Below are positions 17,711 to 27,185 of a DNA stretch of 64,000 nucleotides, piece after piece. Below the pieces are notes generated by a model that saw only the letters and a list, made by a program, of their open reading frames with translations, did no database searches and had not been told where the DNA came from. The position numbers and the translations under genes are program-made. Source of the DNA: Microbispora catharanthi (GTDB lineage Bacteria; Actinomycetota; Actinomycetes; Streptosporangiales; Streptosporangiaceae); NCBI RefSeq assembly GCF_006334915.2, contig NZ_VDMA02000002.1:62001-126000 (forward strand). Direction: 5' to 3'. How positions within the stretch are numbered: position 1 is the first letter of the stretch; each line of letters opens with the position of its first letter.

Positions 17711-18985
17711 ATGAGCACCGTCGTCCTCGACAACGTGACGAAGATTTACCCGGGGGGGTACCTCGCGGTCGACCGCATGAACCTGCGCGCGGACGAGGGT
17801 GAGCTCCTCGTCCTGCTCGGGCCGTCGGGCTGCGGGAAGTCCACACTGCTGCGCATGATCGCGGGACTGGAGGAGATCACCTCCGGCGACCTGTGGCTGG
17901 GCGGGCAGCTCGCCAACCACCTCGCGCCCCGGGACCGGGACGTCGCGATGGTCTTCCAGAACGGCGCCCTGTATCCCCACCGGACGGTGCGCGGCAACCT
18001 GTCGTTCCCGCTGGAGATCGCCAAGGCGGACCCCACGATGGTCAAGCAGCGGGTCGTCGAGCTGTCGCGCGCGCTGCACATCGACGAGACGCTCGACCGG
18101 CGGCCGGGCACGCTGTCCGGCGGCCAGCGCCAGCGCGTCGCGATGGGCCGCGCGATCGTGCGCCAGCCCTCCCTGTTCCTGATGGACGAGCCGCTGTCCA
18201 ACCTGGACGCCGGCATGCGCACCGAGCTGCGCATGGAGATCTCGTCGCTGGTGCGCGCCCTCGGGGTCACCACCATCTACGTGACGCACGACCAGGTCGA
18301 GGCCCTCACCCTGGCCGACCGCATCGCCATCATGAACCGGGGCGTGCTGCAGGACATCGGCACCCCGGCGCAGGTCTACAACGACCCCGCGACCGCGTTC
18401 ACCGCCGCGTTCCTCAACTCCCAGCAGCTCAACCTGCTCGCGGCGACCGTGCGCACCCCGCAGAACCAGTTCATCATGCTCGACTTCGGCCCTCATCAGA
18501 TCACGATGCCCTGGACCGATCCACGGGCGTATGCGGTGTCGCAGCACACCGGCATGCAGATCATCGTGGGTATCCGGCCGGACGGGCTGGTGCCGGTGCC
18601 GGAGCGGACGGAGGGCCCGACGTTCTTCGGCCGGGTCAGGACGCTGGAGTATCACGGCCACGAGTGGCTCGCCTACCTGGAGGCCGGGATCCCGGCCGTC
18701 AACGTGCCGGAACCGCCGGACCGCCGCCAGCTGAACGGCGCGGGAGGCGGCGGCAGGGCGCGGTCGATGATGCGCCGCCTGCTGAACGGCTCGGCCCCCG
18801 CGGAGGAGGAGGAGCAGCCGCCGCCGCTCTCGCAGTCGGGCACGCACCGCCGCGCGGACCTGATCGTCAGGCTCGGCAACCGGCCCGTATGGCGCGCGGG
18901 CGACGCCGGCCGGGTCGCCGTCGACGTCTCCCGGCTCATGCTGTTCACGATGGACGGCACCCGCATCGACCCGCCGCGCCGGTAG
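17711..18985 (+). CDS. msiK: Sugar ABC transporter ATPase (MsiK/UgpC type) with C-terminal insertion
   Basis: 424 residues. The nucleotide-binding domain is intact: Walker A GPSGCGKST (about residues 37-45), Q-loop MVFQNGALYP, signature LSGGQRQRVAMGRA, Walker B LFLMDEPLSNLD and the H-loop VTHDQVEA. Residues 240-424 are the regulatory OB/TOBE region. Between about residues 335 and 390 it carries a Gly/Arg-rich then Glu/Pro-rich stretch not found in ordinary MsiK (about 370-380 residues). MsiK energises several sugar importers in Streptomyces; neither mal nor ceb operon here has its own ATPase, so this one probably serves both. The symbol is by analogy. Confidence 0.85.
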   Translation: MSTVVLDNVTKIYPGGYLAVDRMNLRADEGELLVLLGPSGCGKSTLLRMIAGLEEITSGDLWLGGQLANHLAPRDRDVAMVFQNGALYPHRTVRGNLSFPLEIAKADPTMVKQRVVELSRALHIDETLDRRPGTLSGGQRQRVAMGRAIVRQPSLFLMDEPLSNLDAGMRTELRMEISSLVRALGVTTIYVTHDQVEALTLADRIAIMNRGVLQDIGTPAQVYNDPATAFTAAFLNSQQLNLLAATVRTPQNQFIMLDFGPHQITMPWTDPRAYAVSQHTGMQIIVGIRPDGLVPVPERTEGPTFFGRVRTLEYHGHEWLAYLEAGIPAVNVPEPPDRRQLNGAGGGGRARSMMRRLLNGSAPAEEEEQPPPLSQSGTHRRADLIVRLGNRPVWRAGDAGRVAVDVSRLMLFTMDGTRIDPPRR

Positions 18986-18990
18986 GACCG

Positions 18991-19608
18991 TCAGGCAGTA
19001 CGGCTGACGCCGCCGGCCAGCACGGAGACGATCCCCACCAGGCGGGCGATCTTGTCCAGCTCGGCCCGGTGGAACGCCGGTCCCTGGGAACGCGCCACCA
19101 CCAGGTGGATGCCGTCCATCGGCACGCTCGCCAGGTGCAGCCCGCCCTCCTCGAACGCCGAGGCGCGCAGCGGGGTGAGGTCGGCCGCGGGCACCTTCTC
19201 GGGGGCCTGCCAGCTTCCGTGGACGATCGTGCCGTCGGCCGAGTCGACCCCCACCGCCCACTCGGCGCTGACCAGGTCGGGCACCGCGTCGACGAGGGTG
19301 ACGTACGCCCGGTCGGGGTCCGCGGCGACGTGGCCGAGCAGGTCGTAGTCGGGAGTCGAGCCGGGCACCTCCCGGGTCGGCCACACGGCCTCCACCCGCG
19401 TGCCGGGGACCACGCCGATCCGCTCGCGCAGCTCGCCGGGCTCGAAGACGCCCGACCAGGAGACGGTGAAGTCGTCGACCGCGCGGCCCGCCTGCCGCTC
19501 CAGCACGGTGACCTGCAGGATGTCCGCGCCCATCACCCCGAACGCGCGCGCCACCTGGCCGAGCACCCCGGGCCGGTCAGGGAGCGAGACCCGCAGCCGC
19601 AGCAGCAT
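18991..19608 (-). CDS. ACT-domain protein
   Basis: 205 residues. The N-terminal ACT domain begins LLRLRVSLPDRPGVLGQVARAFGVMGADILQVTVLE, the ligand-binding fold that senses amino acids in metabolic enzymes and regulators. The remaining 120 residues (DRAYVTLVDAVPDLVSAEWAVGVDSADG, HLVVARSQGPAFHRAELDKIARL) have no catalytic motif that I recognise; they resemble a degenerate sensor half. Stand-alone ACT proteins of this kind are common in Streptosporangiales. ATG 19608 is chosen because GGAGGTGG lies nine bases upstream; the frame is open 45 bases further. It converges on the ATPase gene with a 5-bp gap. Confidence 0.75.
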   Translation of the reverse strand: MLLRLRVSLPDRPGVLGQVARAFGVMGADILQVTVLERQAGRAVDDFTVSWSGVFEPGELRERIGVVPGTRVEAVWPTREVPGSTPDYDLLGHVAADPDRAYVTLVDAVPDLVSAEWAVGVDSADGTIVHGSWQAPEKVPAADLTPLRASAFEEGGLHLASVPMDGIHLVVARSQGPAFHRAELDKIARLVGIVSVLAGGVSRTA

Positions 19609-19689
19609 CCCCACCACCTCCTTCTCGTGCGACACCAACAGTGTCGGACACACGTTTCGCGGCTGTTACGCCGGTGGGTCACGGAATGG

Positions 19690-19726
19690 CTGCAATGTTT
19701 CTGGAACTTGCAGCAAAGCCTTGCAT
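19690..19726 (+). promoter_or_regulatory. Candidate MalR-type operator upstream of the amylopullulanase
   Basis: CTGCAA at 19690-19695 and TTGCAG at 19708-19713 form perfect 6-bp arms with a 12-bp spacer. CTTGCAG (19707-19713) is followed by CTTGCAT (19720-19726) as a direct repeat. CTTGCAG direct repeats are the hallmark of Streptomyces amylase/mal promoters controlled by MalR. The element ends 30 bp before the ATG of the secreted starch-degrading enzyme, so it would overlap the promoter. Assignment to the LacI protein of this window is inference. Confidence 0.5.
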
Positions 19727-19756
19727 GGCCCGGGGTCCGACAGTAGCTTCCGGCCC

Positions 19757-22700
19757 ATGGTGACCCCCCAGCACCGGCGTACGCGCGTGCCCACAGCGCT
19801 GTCCACCGTCACTGCGCTCGCCGCCGCGCTCATCGCCTTCCCCCTGCCGCCTGCCCCGGCGGCGTCGGCCTCCGTCGCCACGGGCACGGTCACGGCGGGC
19901 ACCGCCACGACCGCCGTGACCGCCGCGACCGGCGCGCCGTCCGACGCGGAACTCGCCCGCGACGCCCTCCGCGCGGACCTGTCCCGCGAGCGACTGTACT
20001 TCGCGATGACCGACCGGTTCGCCGACGGCGACCCCTCCAACGACCGGGGCGGGCTGTCCGGCGACCGGCTGACGACCGGCTTCGACCCCACCGACAAGGG
20101 CTTCTACCAGGGCGGCGACCTCACGGGCCTGATGGGGAAGCTCGACTACATCAAGGGCCTGGGCAGCACGGCCATCTGGCTCACGCCGTCGTTCGAGAAC
20201 CGGCCCGTGCAGGGCACGGGGGCGAACGCCAGTGCCGGCTACCACGGCTACTGGATCACCGACTTCACCAGGATCGATCCGCACCTCGGCACCAACGCGC
20301 AGATGAGGAGCCTCGTCAAGGAGGCGCACAAGCGCGGCATGAAGGTGTTCTTCGACATCATCACCAACCACACCGCCGATCTCATCGACTACGCGGAGAA
20401 GACGTACGGCTATCGCGGCAAGGCGGCCTACCCCTACGTGGACGCCTCCGGCCGGGCCTTCGACGACCGCGACTACGCCCTGCGCGACGACTTCCCGAAG
20501 GTCACCGCCGAGTCGTTCCCGTACACGCCGGTGGTGACGGCCAGGTCGAAGGTGCCGTCCTGGCTGAACGACCCGACCATGTACCACAACCGGGGCGACT
20601 CGACCTTCTCGGGGGAGAGCTCCGAGTACGGCGACTTCTCCGGCCTCGACGACCTGTGGACCGAGCGGCCCGAGGTCGTGAAGGGCATGACCGACATCTA
20701 CAAGACGTGGGTCAAGGAGACCGGCGTCGACGGCTTCCGCATCGACACCGCCAAGCACGTCGACATGGAGTTCTGGCAGCGCTTCGCGCCCGCCCTGCAC
20801 GGTTACGCCGCCAAGCTCGGCAACGACAGGTTCTTCATGTTCGGCGAGGTCTACAGCTCCGACCCCGCGTTCGAGAGCCGCTACACCACCACCGGCACGC
20901 TCGACGCCACGCTGGACTTCGGCTTCCAGGAGGCGGCGCGCTCGTACGCGAGCGGTGGCGACGCCGCGAGCCTCGGCAGGTTGTACGCCGCGGACGACTA
21001 CTTCACCGACGCCGACTCCAACGCCTCGTCCCTGCCGACGTTCCTCGGCAACCACGACATGGGCCGGATCGGGTACTTCCTCAAGCAGGACGACCCCTCG
21101 GCCGGCGACGCCACGTTGCTCGCCCGCGACCGCCTGGCCCACCAGCTCATGTACCTGACCCGCGGCCAGCCGGTCGTGTACTACGGCGACGAGCAGGGCT
21201 TCACCGGCGGCGGGGGCGACAAGGACGCCCGGCAGCCCATGTTCGCCTCGAAGACGGCCGACTATCTCGACGACGATCTCATCGGCACCACCGCCACCCA
21301 CGCGACCGCCAACTTCGTCACCACCCATCCCCTCTACACCTCGATCGCCGAACTGGCCCGGCTGCGCGACCGCTATCCCGCGCTGGCGAACGGCGCCCAG
21401 ACCGTGCGGCTGGCGAGCGGGAACGTGTTCGCGTTCTCCCGGATCGCCGCCAAGGAGCGGGTCGAGTTCGTCGTGGCGCTCAACAACGGCGCGGCCGCCG
21501 AAGCCGTCCAGATCCCGACGTACTCCCCCGGCACGTCCTTCACCCAGGTCTACGGCGGGACGGGCAGGCTCACCGGCGCGGCCGACGGGAAGCTGCCCGT
21601 GACCGTGCCGCCGCTGTCGGCCGTCGTCTACCGTGCGGACAAGCCCCTGGCCGCCCCGGCCGGGGCGCCGGAGATCTCTCTCACGCTGCCCGCCGAGACG
21701 CTGCGCGGCACGGCCGGCGACGGCCGGGTGGCGATCTCCGCCGAGGTGCCCGGCGACGGGTTCGCGCAGGTCACCTTCGCCGTCAAGGCCGGGGACGCGC
21801 CGTGGCGGGTGCTCGGCACCGACGACGCCCCCAACGGCCACACCTTCCGCGTCTTCCACGACCTCACCGGCGTGCCCGAGGGCACCCCGCTCACGTACAA
21901 GGCCGTCGTCAAGGACGCGGCGGGCCGCTACGCGGGCGCCACGGCGACCGCGACGGCCGGGCCGCAGCCCGCGGAAGAGGAGCCGGGCGCGGTCAAGCGC
22001 GACCACCTGGTGGTCCACTACAGGCGCGACGGCGGCGACTACGACGGCTGGGGTCTGCACGCCTGGGGCGACATCGACCAGACGGTCGAGTGGGGCTCGC
22101 CGGTCGCCTTCGAGGGCGAGGACGCGTTCGGCCGCTTCGCCTGGCTGAAGCTCAAGCCAGGGGCCACCGAGGTCGGCCTGATCACTCACAGGGGTGACAC
22201 CAAGGACCAGGGCGACCGGATGGTCAGCCCGGCGCGCACGGGCGAGGTGTGGCTCGTCGAGGGCAGGCCGGACGTCTACGCCTCCCGGGCCGCCGCCGAA
22301 GGGTACGCCACGGTCCACTACCGCCGCCCCGACGGCGCGTACGACGGCTGGGGCCTGCACCTGTGGGGTGACGCGCTCGCCGACGGCGCGGGCACCGAGT
22401 GGGGCTCCCCGCGGCCGCCGGACGGGACCGACGCGTTCGGGGCCTTCTGGCGGGTGCCGTTGAAGAACGCCGACGCGCCGCTGAACTACATCATCCACAA
22501 GGGCGACACGAAGGACCCCGGGCCCGACCAGTCGTTCGTGCCCGCCAGGCAGGCAGAGGCGTACGTGAACTCGGGCGGGACGGCGATCCACGGCAGCGCG
22601 GCGGCGGCGCGGAACGTCGCGGTGCTGCACTACCACCGGGCGGACGGCGACTACGGCGGCTGGGGCCTGCACTTCTGGGGCGACGCGTCCGGCTCGGTCG

Positions 22701-25516
22701 AGTGGGGCGACCCGCTCAAGCCGGCCGGGACCGACGCATTCGGCGTGTACTTCGAGGTGCCGCTCGCACAGGGCGCGAAGACGCTGGGGTGGATCATCCA
22801 CAAGGGCGATCAGAAGGACCAGCAGGCCGACCAGTCGCTGGACCTCGGCGTGACCGGCCACGAGGTGTGGAAACTGTCAGGTGTGGACGGATACCTGCTG
22901 CCGCAGCCCGCGGCCACCGGGGCGGACGCCGACCTGTCCAAGGCCACGGCCCAGTGGATCGACCGCGACACGGTCGCCTGGAAGGGCGAGGTCGCCGCGG
23001 CGAACCACTACGCGCTGGCCTACTCCCCCAAGGGCGACATCGCGTACGACAAGGGCGACCTGACCGGGGACGTCCATCTCATCCGGCTGGCGCCCCGTGC
23101 TTCCGATGAGCCCAGCACGCTCACCGACGCCCAGAAGGCCGCGTGGCCGCATCTGGCGGCGTACGGCGCGCTGAAGGTGGACCCGCGCGACGCCGACCTC
23201 GTGCGCGACGCACTGCGCGGCCAGGTCGTGGCGATCGAGCGCGGGCCCTCGGGCGCGCTGCTGACCGCCACGGGCGTGCAGATCCCCGGCGTGCTCGACG
23301 ACCTGTACGCCGGGGCCGCCGAGGTCCCGCTCGGCCCCACCGGCCGCGGCGGCCTCGCGGTGTGGGCGCCGACCGCCCAGAAGGTCGAGCTGGCCCTCTA
23401 CGACGGCCCGTCCACCGATCGCAGGACGGTCCACCGGATGCGCAGGCACGACGCGACGGGCGTGTGGTCGCTCGACGGCCCGGCGTCGTGGCGGGACAGG
23501 TACTACACCTACCTCGTCACCGTCTACGCCCCGGCGGCCGGGAAGATCGTGACCAACGAGGTGACCGACCCCTACAGCCTGTCGGTCTCGGCGGGCTCGG
23601 GGCGCAGCCGGTTGGTCGACCTGGACGACCGGTCGCTGCGTCCCGAGGGGTGGACGGCGCTGAGGAAACCCCCGGCGGTGCGCCAGGACCGGGCGTCGAT
23701 CTACGAGCTGCACGTGCGCGACTTCTCGGCCTCCGACACCACCGTGCCGGCCGCCGAGCGCGGCACCTACAAGGCGTTCACCGAGACCGGCAGCGCCGGG
23801 ATGACCGAGCTGCGGAGCCTGGCGAAGGACGGGCTGACCCACGTCCACCTGCTGCCGGCCTTCGACTTCGCCACCGTGCCCGACCGGAGGGCCGACCGCA
23901 CCGAGCCCGGCTGCGACCTGGCCGCGCTGCCGCCGGACTCCGACCGGCAGCAGGCGTGCGTCGCGGAGACGGCCGCGAAGGACTCGTTCAACTGGGGCTA
24001 CGACCCGCTGCACTACACCGTGCCCGAGGGCTCGTACGCGACCGACCCGGACCGGAGGATCAAGGAGTTCCGCGAGATGGTCGCGGGGCTCAACGGCGCG
24101 GGCCTGCGAGTGGTCATGGACGTCGTCTACAACCACACCCACGCCGCCGGGCAGGACCCCACCAGCGTGCTCGACCGCGTCGTCCCCGGCTACTACCACC
24201 GGCTCATGGACGACGGCACGGTGGCCACCTCCACCTGCTGCGCGAACACCGCCCCGGAGCACGCGATGATGGGCCGGCTCGTCGTCGACTCGATCGTCAC
24301 CTGGGCGAAGGAGTACAAGGTCGACGGCTTCCGGTTCGACCTTATGGGCCACCACCCGAAGGCGAACATCCTGGCCGTGCGCAAGGCCCTCGACGCGCTC
24401 ACGCCCGAGAAGGACGGCGTGGACGGCAAGTCGATCATCCTGTACGGCGAGGGCTGGAACTTCGGCGAGGTGGCCGACGGCGCCCGGTTCGAGCAGGCCA
24501 CCCAGGCCGGCATGGCGGGCACCGGGATCGGCACCTTCAGCGACCGGCTGCGCGACGCCGTGCGCGGCGGCACACCGTTCGACGTGGACCCGGGCGTCCG
24601 GGGCTTCGGCTCCGGGCTGGCCGACTCCGGGCCGGACGACCGGCTCGCGCGCTACGAGGACCTGATCAAGCTCGGACTCGCGGGCAACCTGCGCGACTTC
24701 ACGTTCACCGGGTCGTCCGGCGCGCCGGTCAAGGGCTCGGAGGTCGACTACAACGGCAGCCCCGCCGGGTACGCCGCCGCGCCCGGCGACACGGTGACCT
24801 ACGTCGACGCCCACGACAACGAGACGCTGTTCGACGCGCTCGCCTTCAAGCTGCCCACGGACACCCCGATGGCCGACCGGGTCAGGATGCAGTCGCTGTC
24901 GCTGGCGACGGTCCTGCTCGGCCAGGGCACCGCGTTCGTCCACGCCGGCAGCGAGCGGCTGCGGTCGAAGTCGCTCGACCGCAACTCCTACGACTCGGGC
25001 GACTGGTTCAACCGCCTGCTGTGGGACTGCCGCCAGGGCAACGGCTTCGGCGGCGGCCTGCCGCCCGCGAAGGACAACGAGGCGCGCTGGCCCTACGCGC
25101 GGCCCCTGCTGGCCGACCCCGCGCTGCGGCCCGACTGCGCGGCGATCGGGGCGGCCAGGGCGAGGTTCGGCGAGTTGCTGCGGATCCGCTACTCCTCCCC
25201 CGCCTTCTCGCTGGGCTCCGCCGCCGAGATCGGCAGGCGGGTCTCCTTCCCGCCGTCCGGCACCCCCGGTGTGATCGTCATGCGCATCGACGCCACCGGC
25301 GTCGATGCCGCGAACAAGGCGATCTACGTGGTGTTCAACGCCACCGGGAAGACCGCCGCACCCGCCGTGCCCGCGCTGAAGGGCGCCCGGGTCGCGCTGC
25401 ACCCCGTGCAGGCGGCGTCGGACGACCCCGTGGTCCGGCAGGCGTCGGCGGACGGGGCGACCGGCACGCTGACCGTGCCCGCCCGCACGGTGGCGGTGTT
25501 CACCGAGACGCCGTAG
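19757..25516 (+). CDS. pulA: Secreted amylopullulanase with two GH13 catalytic modules
   Basis: 1,919 residues. The Ala-rich signal peptide ends about residue 40. Module 1 (about 60-640) is a GH13 alpha-amylase with [11 protein letters not shown] (nucleophile Asp330), FGEVYS (Glu364) and GNHDMG (Asp434). Three starch-binding CBM41/PUD repeats follow at about 749-840, 850-945 and 955-1045, each opening with a HYxR..G.Y.GWGLH.WGD block. After a pullulanase N2-like segment and a CBM48 domain (about 1190-1290), module 2 is a GH13 pullulanase: [24 protein letters not shown] (Asp1528), YGEGWNF (Glu1565) and DAHDNETL (Asp1687). It debranches and cuts starch outside the cell, feeding MalEFG. The ATG follows the MalR-type element. 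Confidence 0.93.
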   Translation: MVTPQHRRTRVPTALSTVTALAAALIAFPLPPAPAASASVATGTVTAGTATTAVTAATGAPSDAELARDALRADLSRERLYFAMTDRFADGDPSNDRGGLSGDRLTTGFDPTDKGFYQGGDLTGLMGKLDYIKGLGSTAIWLTPSFENRPVQGTGANASAGYHGYWITDFTRIDPHLGTNAQMRSLVKEAHKRGMKVFFDIITNHTADLIDYAEKTYGYRGKAAYPYVDASGRAFDDRDYALRDDFPKVTAESFPYTPVVTARSKVPSWLNDPTMYHNRGDSTFSGESSEYGDFSGLDDLWTERPEVVKGMTDIYKTWVKETGVDGFRIDTAKHVDMEFWQRFAPALHGYAAKLGNDRFFMFGEVYSSDPAFESRYTTTGTLDATLDFGFQEAARSYASGGDAASLGRLYAADDYFTDADSNASSLPTFLGNHDMGRIGYFLKQDDPSAGDATLLARDRLAHQLMYLTRGQPVVYYGDEQGFTGGGGDKDARQPMFASKTADYLDDDLIGTTATHATANFVTTHPLYTSIAELARLRDRYPALANGAQTVRLASGNVFAFSRIAAKERVEFVVALNNGAAAEAVQIPTYSPGTSFTQVYGGTGRLTGAADGKLPVTVPPLSAVVYRADKPLAAPAGAPEISLTLPAETLRGTAGDGRVAISAEVPGDGFAQVTFAVKAGDAPWRVLGTDDAPNGHTFRVFHDLTGVPEGTPLTYKAVVKDAAGRYAGATATATAGPQPAEEEPGAVKRDHLVVHYRRDGGDYDGWGLHAWGDIDQTVEWGSPVAFEGEDAFGRFAWLKLKPGATEVGLITHRGDTKDQGDRMVSPARTGEVWLVEGRPDVYASRAAAEGYATVHYRRPDGAYDGWGLHLWGDALADGAGTEWGSPRPPDGTDAFGAFWRVPLKNADAPLNYIIHKGDTKDPGPDQSFVPARQAEAYVNSGGTAIHGSAAAARNVAVLHYHRADGDYGGWGLHFWGDASGSVEWGDPLKPAGTDAFGVYFEVPLAQGAKTLGWIIHKGDQKDQQADQSLDLGVTGHEVWKLSGVDGYLLPQPAATGADADLSKATAQWIDRDTVAWKGEVAAANHYALAYSPKGDIAYDKGDLTGDVHLIRLAPRASDEPSTLTDAQKAAWPHLAAYGALKVDPRDADLVRDALRGQVVAIERGPSGALLTATGVQIPGVLDDLYAGAAEVPLGPTGRGGLAVWAPTAQKVELALYDGPSTDRRTVHRMRRHDATGVWSLDGPASWRDRYYTYLVTVYAPAAGKIVTNEVTDPYSLSVSAGSGRSRLVDLDDRSLRPEGWTALRKPPAVRQDRASIYELHVRDFSASDTTVPAAERGTYKAFTETGSAGMTELRSLAKDGLTHVHLLPAFDFATVPDRRADRTEPGCDLAALPPDSDRQQACVAETAAKDSFNWGYDPLHYTVPEGSYATDPDRRIKEFREMVAGLNGAGLRVVMDVVYNHTHAAGQDPTSVLDRVVPGYYHRLMDDGTVATSTCCANTAPEHAMMGRLVVDSIVTWAKEYKVDGFRFDLMGHHPKANILAVRKALDALTPEKDGVDGKSIILYGEGWNFGEVADGARFEQATQAGMAGTGIGTFSDRLRDAVRGGTPFDVDPGVRGFGSGLADSGPDDRLARYEDLIKLGLAGNLRDFTFTGSSGAPVKGSEVDYNGSPAGYAAAPGDTVTYVDAHDNETLFDALAFKLPTDTPMADRVRMQSLSLATVLLGQGTAFVHAGSERLRSKSLDRNSYDSGDWFNRLLWDCRQGNGFGGGLPPAKDNEARWPYARPLLADPALRPDCAAIGAARARFGELLRIRYSSPAFSLGSAAEIGRRVSFPPSGTPGVIVMRIDATGVDAANKAIYVVFNATGKTAAPAVPALKGARVALHPVQAASDDPVVRQASADGATGTLTVPARTVAVFTETP

Positions 25517-25541
25517 GGGCGCCGTGGGGACGCCGTAGGAG
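25509..25541. repeat. Three 11-bp tandem units over the amylopullulanase stop
   Basis: CGCCGTAGGGG (25509-25519), CGCCGTGGGGA (25520-25530) and CGCCGTAGGAG (25531-25541) follow each other with an exact 11-bp period. The first unit holds the TAG stop of the gene. Confidence 0.7.
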
Positions 25542-25663
25542 TGGCGCCGGGCGCGGGGCACCCCCGCGCCCGGTTGCACTCATTAAGAGACTTTGGGCAA
25601 CTTTGGGACGAGCTTTTCGCTGTCGCGAGTTTCCCTAAAGATGACCATCAGTAGCCTCGGGTA

Positions 25664-27061
25664 ATGCTCCTCCCCAGGCGCTCCCCGTCACTGCGAGCCC
25701 GGCTGGCACTCCTCGCCACCGGGACAGCGGCGATCCTGCTGATCCCACTCGCGATCGTGGTGCACGTACTCGTCCGCGACATGGTCGCGGACCGCATCTG
25801 GGACCGGAGCCTGGACACCGCCACCCACGTCGCCGCGCAGATCCGCGACGGGCGCCTGCGCAACCCCATCCCGACCGGCGGGAACGACATCGACCTGATC
25901 GAGGTGTCGGGACCGGACGGCCGGGTCGTCGCCGAGAGCGCGGCGGCCAGGGACGTGCCCCGCCTGAGCCCGTTACGCCCGGCCCCCGACCGCGAGGTCA
26001 CCCAGACGACGGCCTGCTCGCCCGCCGGTCGCGACTGCCTCTACATCACGGTGCTGCGGGTCTCCCCGGGGTCCGGCTCCGACCTCGTCTACGCGGGCCG
26101 GGCTGCCCCGGCGATCCTCGACACGTCCTTCACGCTGCCGGCGCTGCTCCTGGCGGCCCTGCTGCTCGCCGCGCTCGCGGGCTGGACGGCCTACAAGGTG
26201 ACGGGCCGCGCGCTGCGGCCGGTGGAGGCGATCCGGTCGGAGCTCGCCGAGATCACCGAGAGGAACCCCGGCGGCCGGGTGCCCGAGCCGCCCGGCGACG
26301 ACGAGTTCTCCCGGCTGGCCCAGGCGGCCAACGACGCGCTGTCCCGGCTGGACACCTCGATCCAGCGGCAGCGGCAGTTCGCCGCCGACGCCTCGCACGA
26401 ACTGCTCACCCCCATCGCCGGGATCCGGGCCCAGCTGGAGAGCGCTCGGCTGCACCCCGAGGACACCATTGAGGCGGTCTGCGCCGCGCTGCGCGACACC
26501 GAGCGCCTGGAGGCGATCGTCGCCGACCTGCTCCTGCTCGCGCGGATCCCCACGGTTCCCGAGACCGCCCGGGAGGATGTCGACCTGTCCCACCTGGTCG
26601 TCGCCGAGGTCGAGCGGCGGCCCGAACGGCTGCCGACCCACCTCCACAACACCCCGGGGGTGACGGTCAGGGGCATGCGCCGCCACCTCGCCCGGGTGGT
26701 GGCGAACCTGCTCGACAACGCCGAGCGGCACGCGCTGACCGTGGTCTGCGTGCGGGTCACGCGCACCGAGGACGCGGCCGTCCTCTACGTGCGCAACGAC
26801 GGCAGGCCGATCTCCGAGGCGGACCGCGAGCGGATCTTCGAGCGGTTCTACCGCACCGACGCGGCGCGCAGCCGCGACCGGGGCGGCACGGGCCTCGGCC
26901 TGGCCATCGCCCGCGAGGTGGTGGAGGCCCACGGCGGCTCCATCCGGGTCGAGGACGTCACGGACGGCGAGCCCGGCGTGCGTTTCGTGATCACGCTGCC
27001 GCTGGCCCCGGACGATCCCGCCCCCGATGGCGCCGACCCGTCCGGCGACACCCAAAGTTAA
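25664..27061 (+). CDS. Orphan sensor histidine kinase
   Basis: 465 residues. Membrane segments at about residues 15-38 and 160-180 bracket a 120-residue extracellular sensor containing two Cys (TTACSPAGRDCLYI). A HAMP linker (GRALRPVEAIRSELAEITERN) follows, then the H-box ADASHELLTPIAGIR (His about residue 245; the usual Arg after Glu-Leu is Leu), N-box VANLLDNAERHA, and FERFYR and GGTGLGLAIA of the ATPase domain. It would autophosphorylate and pass phosphate to a response regulator, but none is adjacent on either side. Its promoter has two ACTTTGGG words 11 bp apart (about 25590-25608). Codon 104 is TTA. Confidence 0.88.
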   Translation: MLLPRRSPSLRARLALLATGTAAILLIPLAIVVHVLVRDMVADRIWDRSLDTATHVAAQIRDGRLRNPIPTGGNDIDLIEVSGPDGRVVAESAAARDVPRLSPLRPAPDREVTQTTACSPAGRDCLYITVLRVSPGSGSDLVYAGRAAPAILDTSFTLPALLLAALLLAALAGWTAYKVTGRALRPVEAIRSELAEITERNPGGRVPEPPGDDEFSRLAQAANDALSRLDTSIQRQRQFAADASHELLTPIAGIRAQLESARLHPEDTIEAVCAALRDTERLEAIVADLLLLARIPTVPETAREDVDLSHLVVAEVERRPERLPTHLHNTPGVTVRGMRRHLARVVANLLDNAERHALTVVCVRVTRTEDAAVLYVRNDGRPISEADRERIFERFYRTDAARSRDRGGTGLGLAIAREVVEAHGGSIRVEDVTDGEPGVRFVITLPLAPDDPAPDGADPSGDTQS

Positions 27062-27085
27062 GGACCGCGCCCCTGGTCGTTCAGC

Positions 27086-27163
27086 CCAGTAACCCCCAAC
27101 TGGAGGACCTGCTGGCTAGTTTTCGGGACACCCCGGCCCCCTTGGGTCACACGGGTTCCCGAA
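27086..27163 (+). promoter_or_regulatory. Structured leader of the nonulosonic-acid operon
   Basis: Two inverted repeats precede the operon start: CCAGT/ACTGG (27086-27090 and 27099-27103), and a longer hairpin with perfect arms TTCGGGA (27122-27128) and TCCCGAA (27157-27163) whose loop contains ACCC/GGGT nested pairing. The second ends about 10 bases before the GAGGAG ribosome site. It could attenuate or gate translation, or simply terminate histidine-kinase transcripts. No known riboswitch class was recognised. Confidence 0.35.
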
Positions 27164-27185
27164 GTCGCAGGTAGAGGAGTCACTC

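Noticed and set aside
19679-25579. Very long minus-strand open frames (about 900 and 1,060 residues) opposite the amylopullulanase
   Set aside because: They are low-complexity Arg/Gly/Val-rich shadows caused by high GC3 in the real gene; they have no domain motifs and no ribosome sites.
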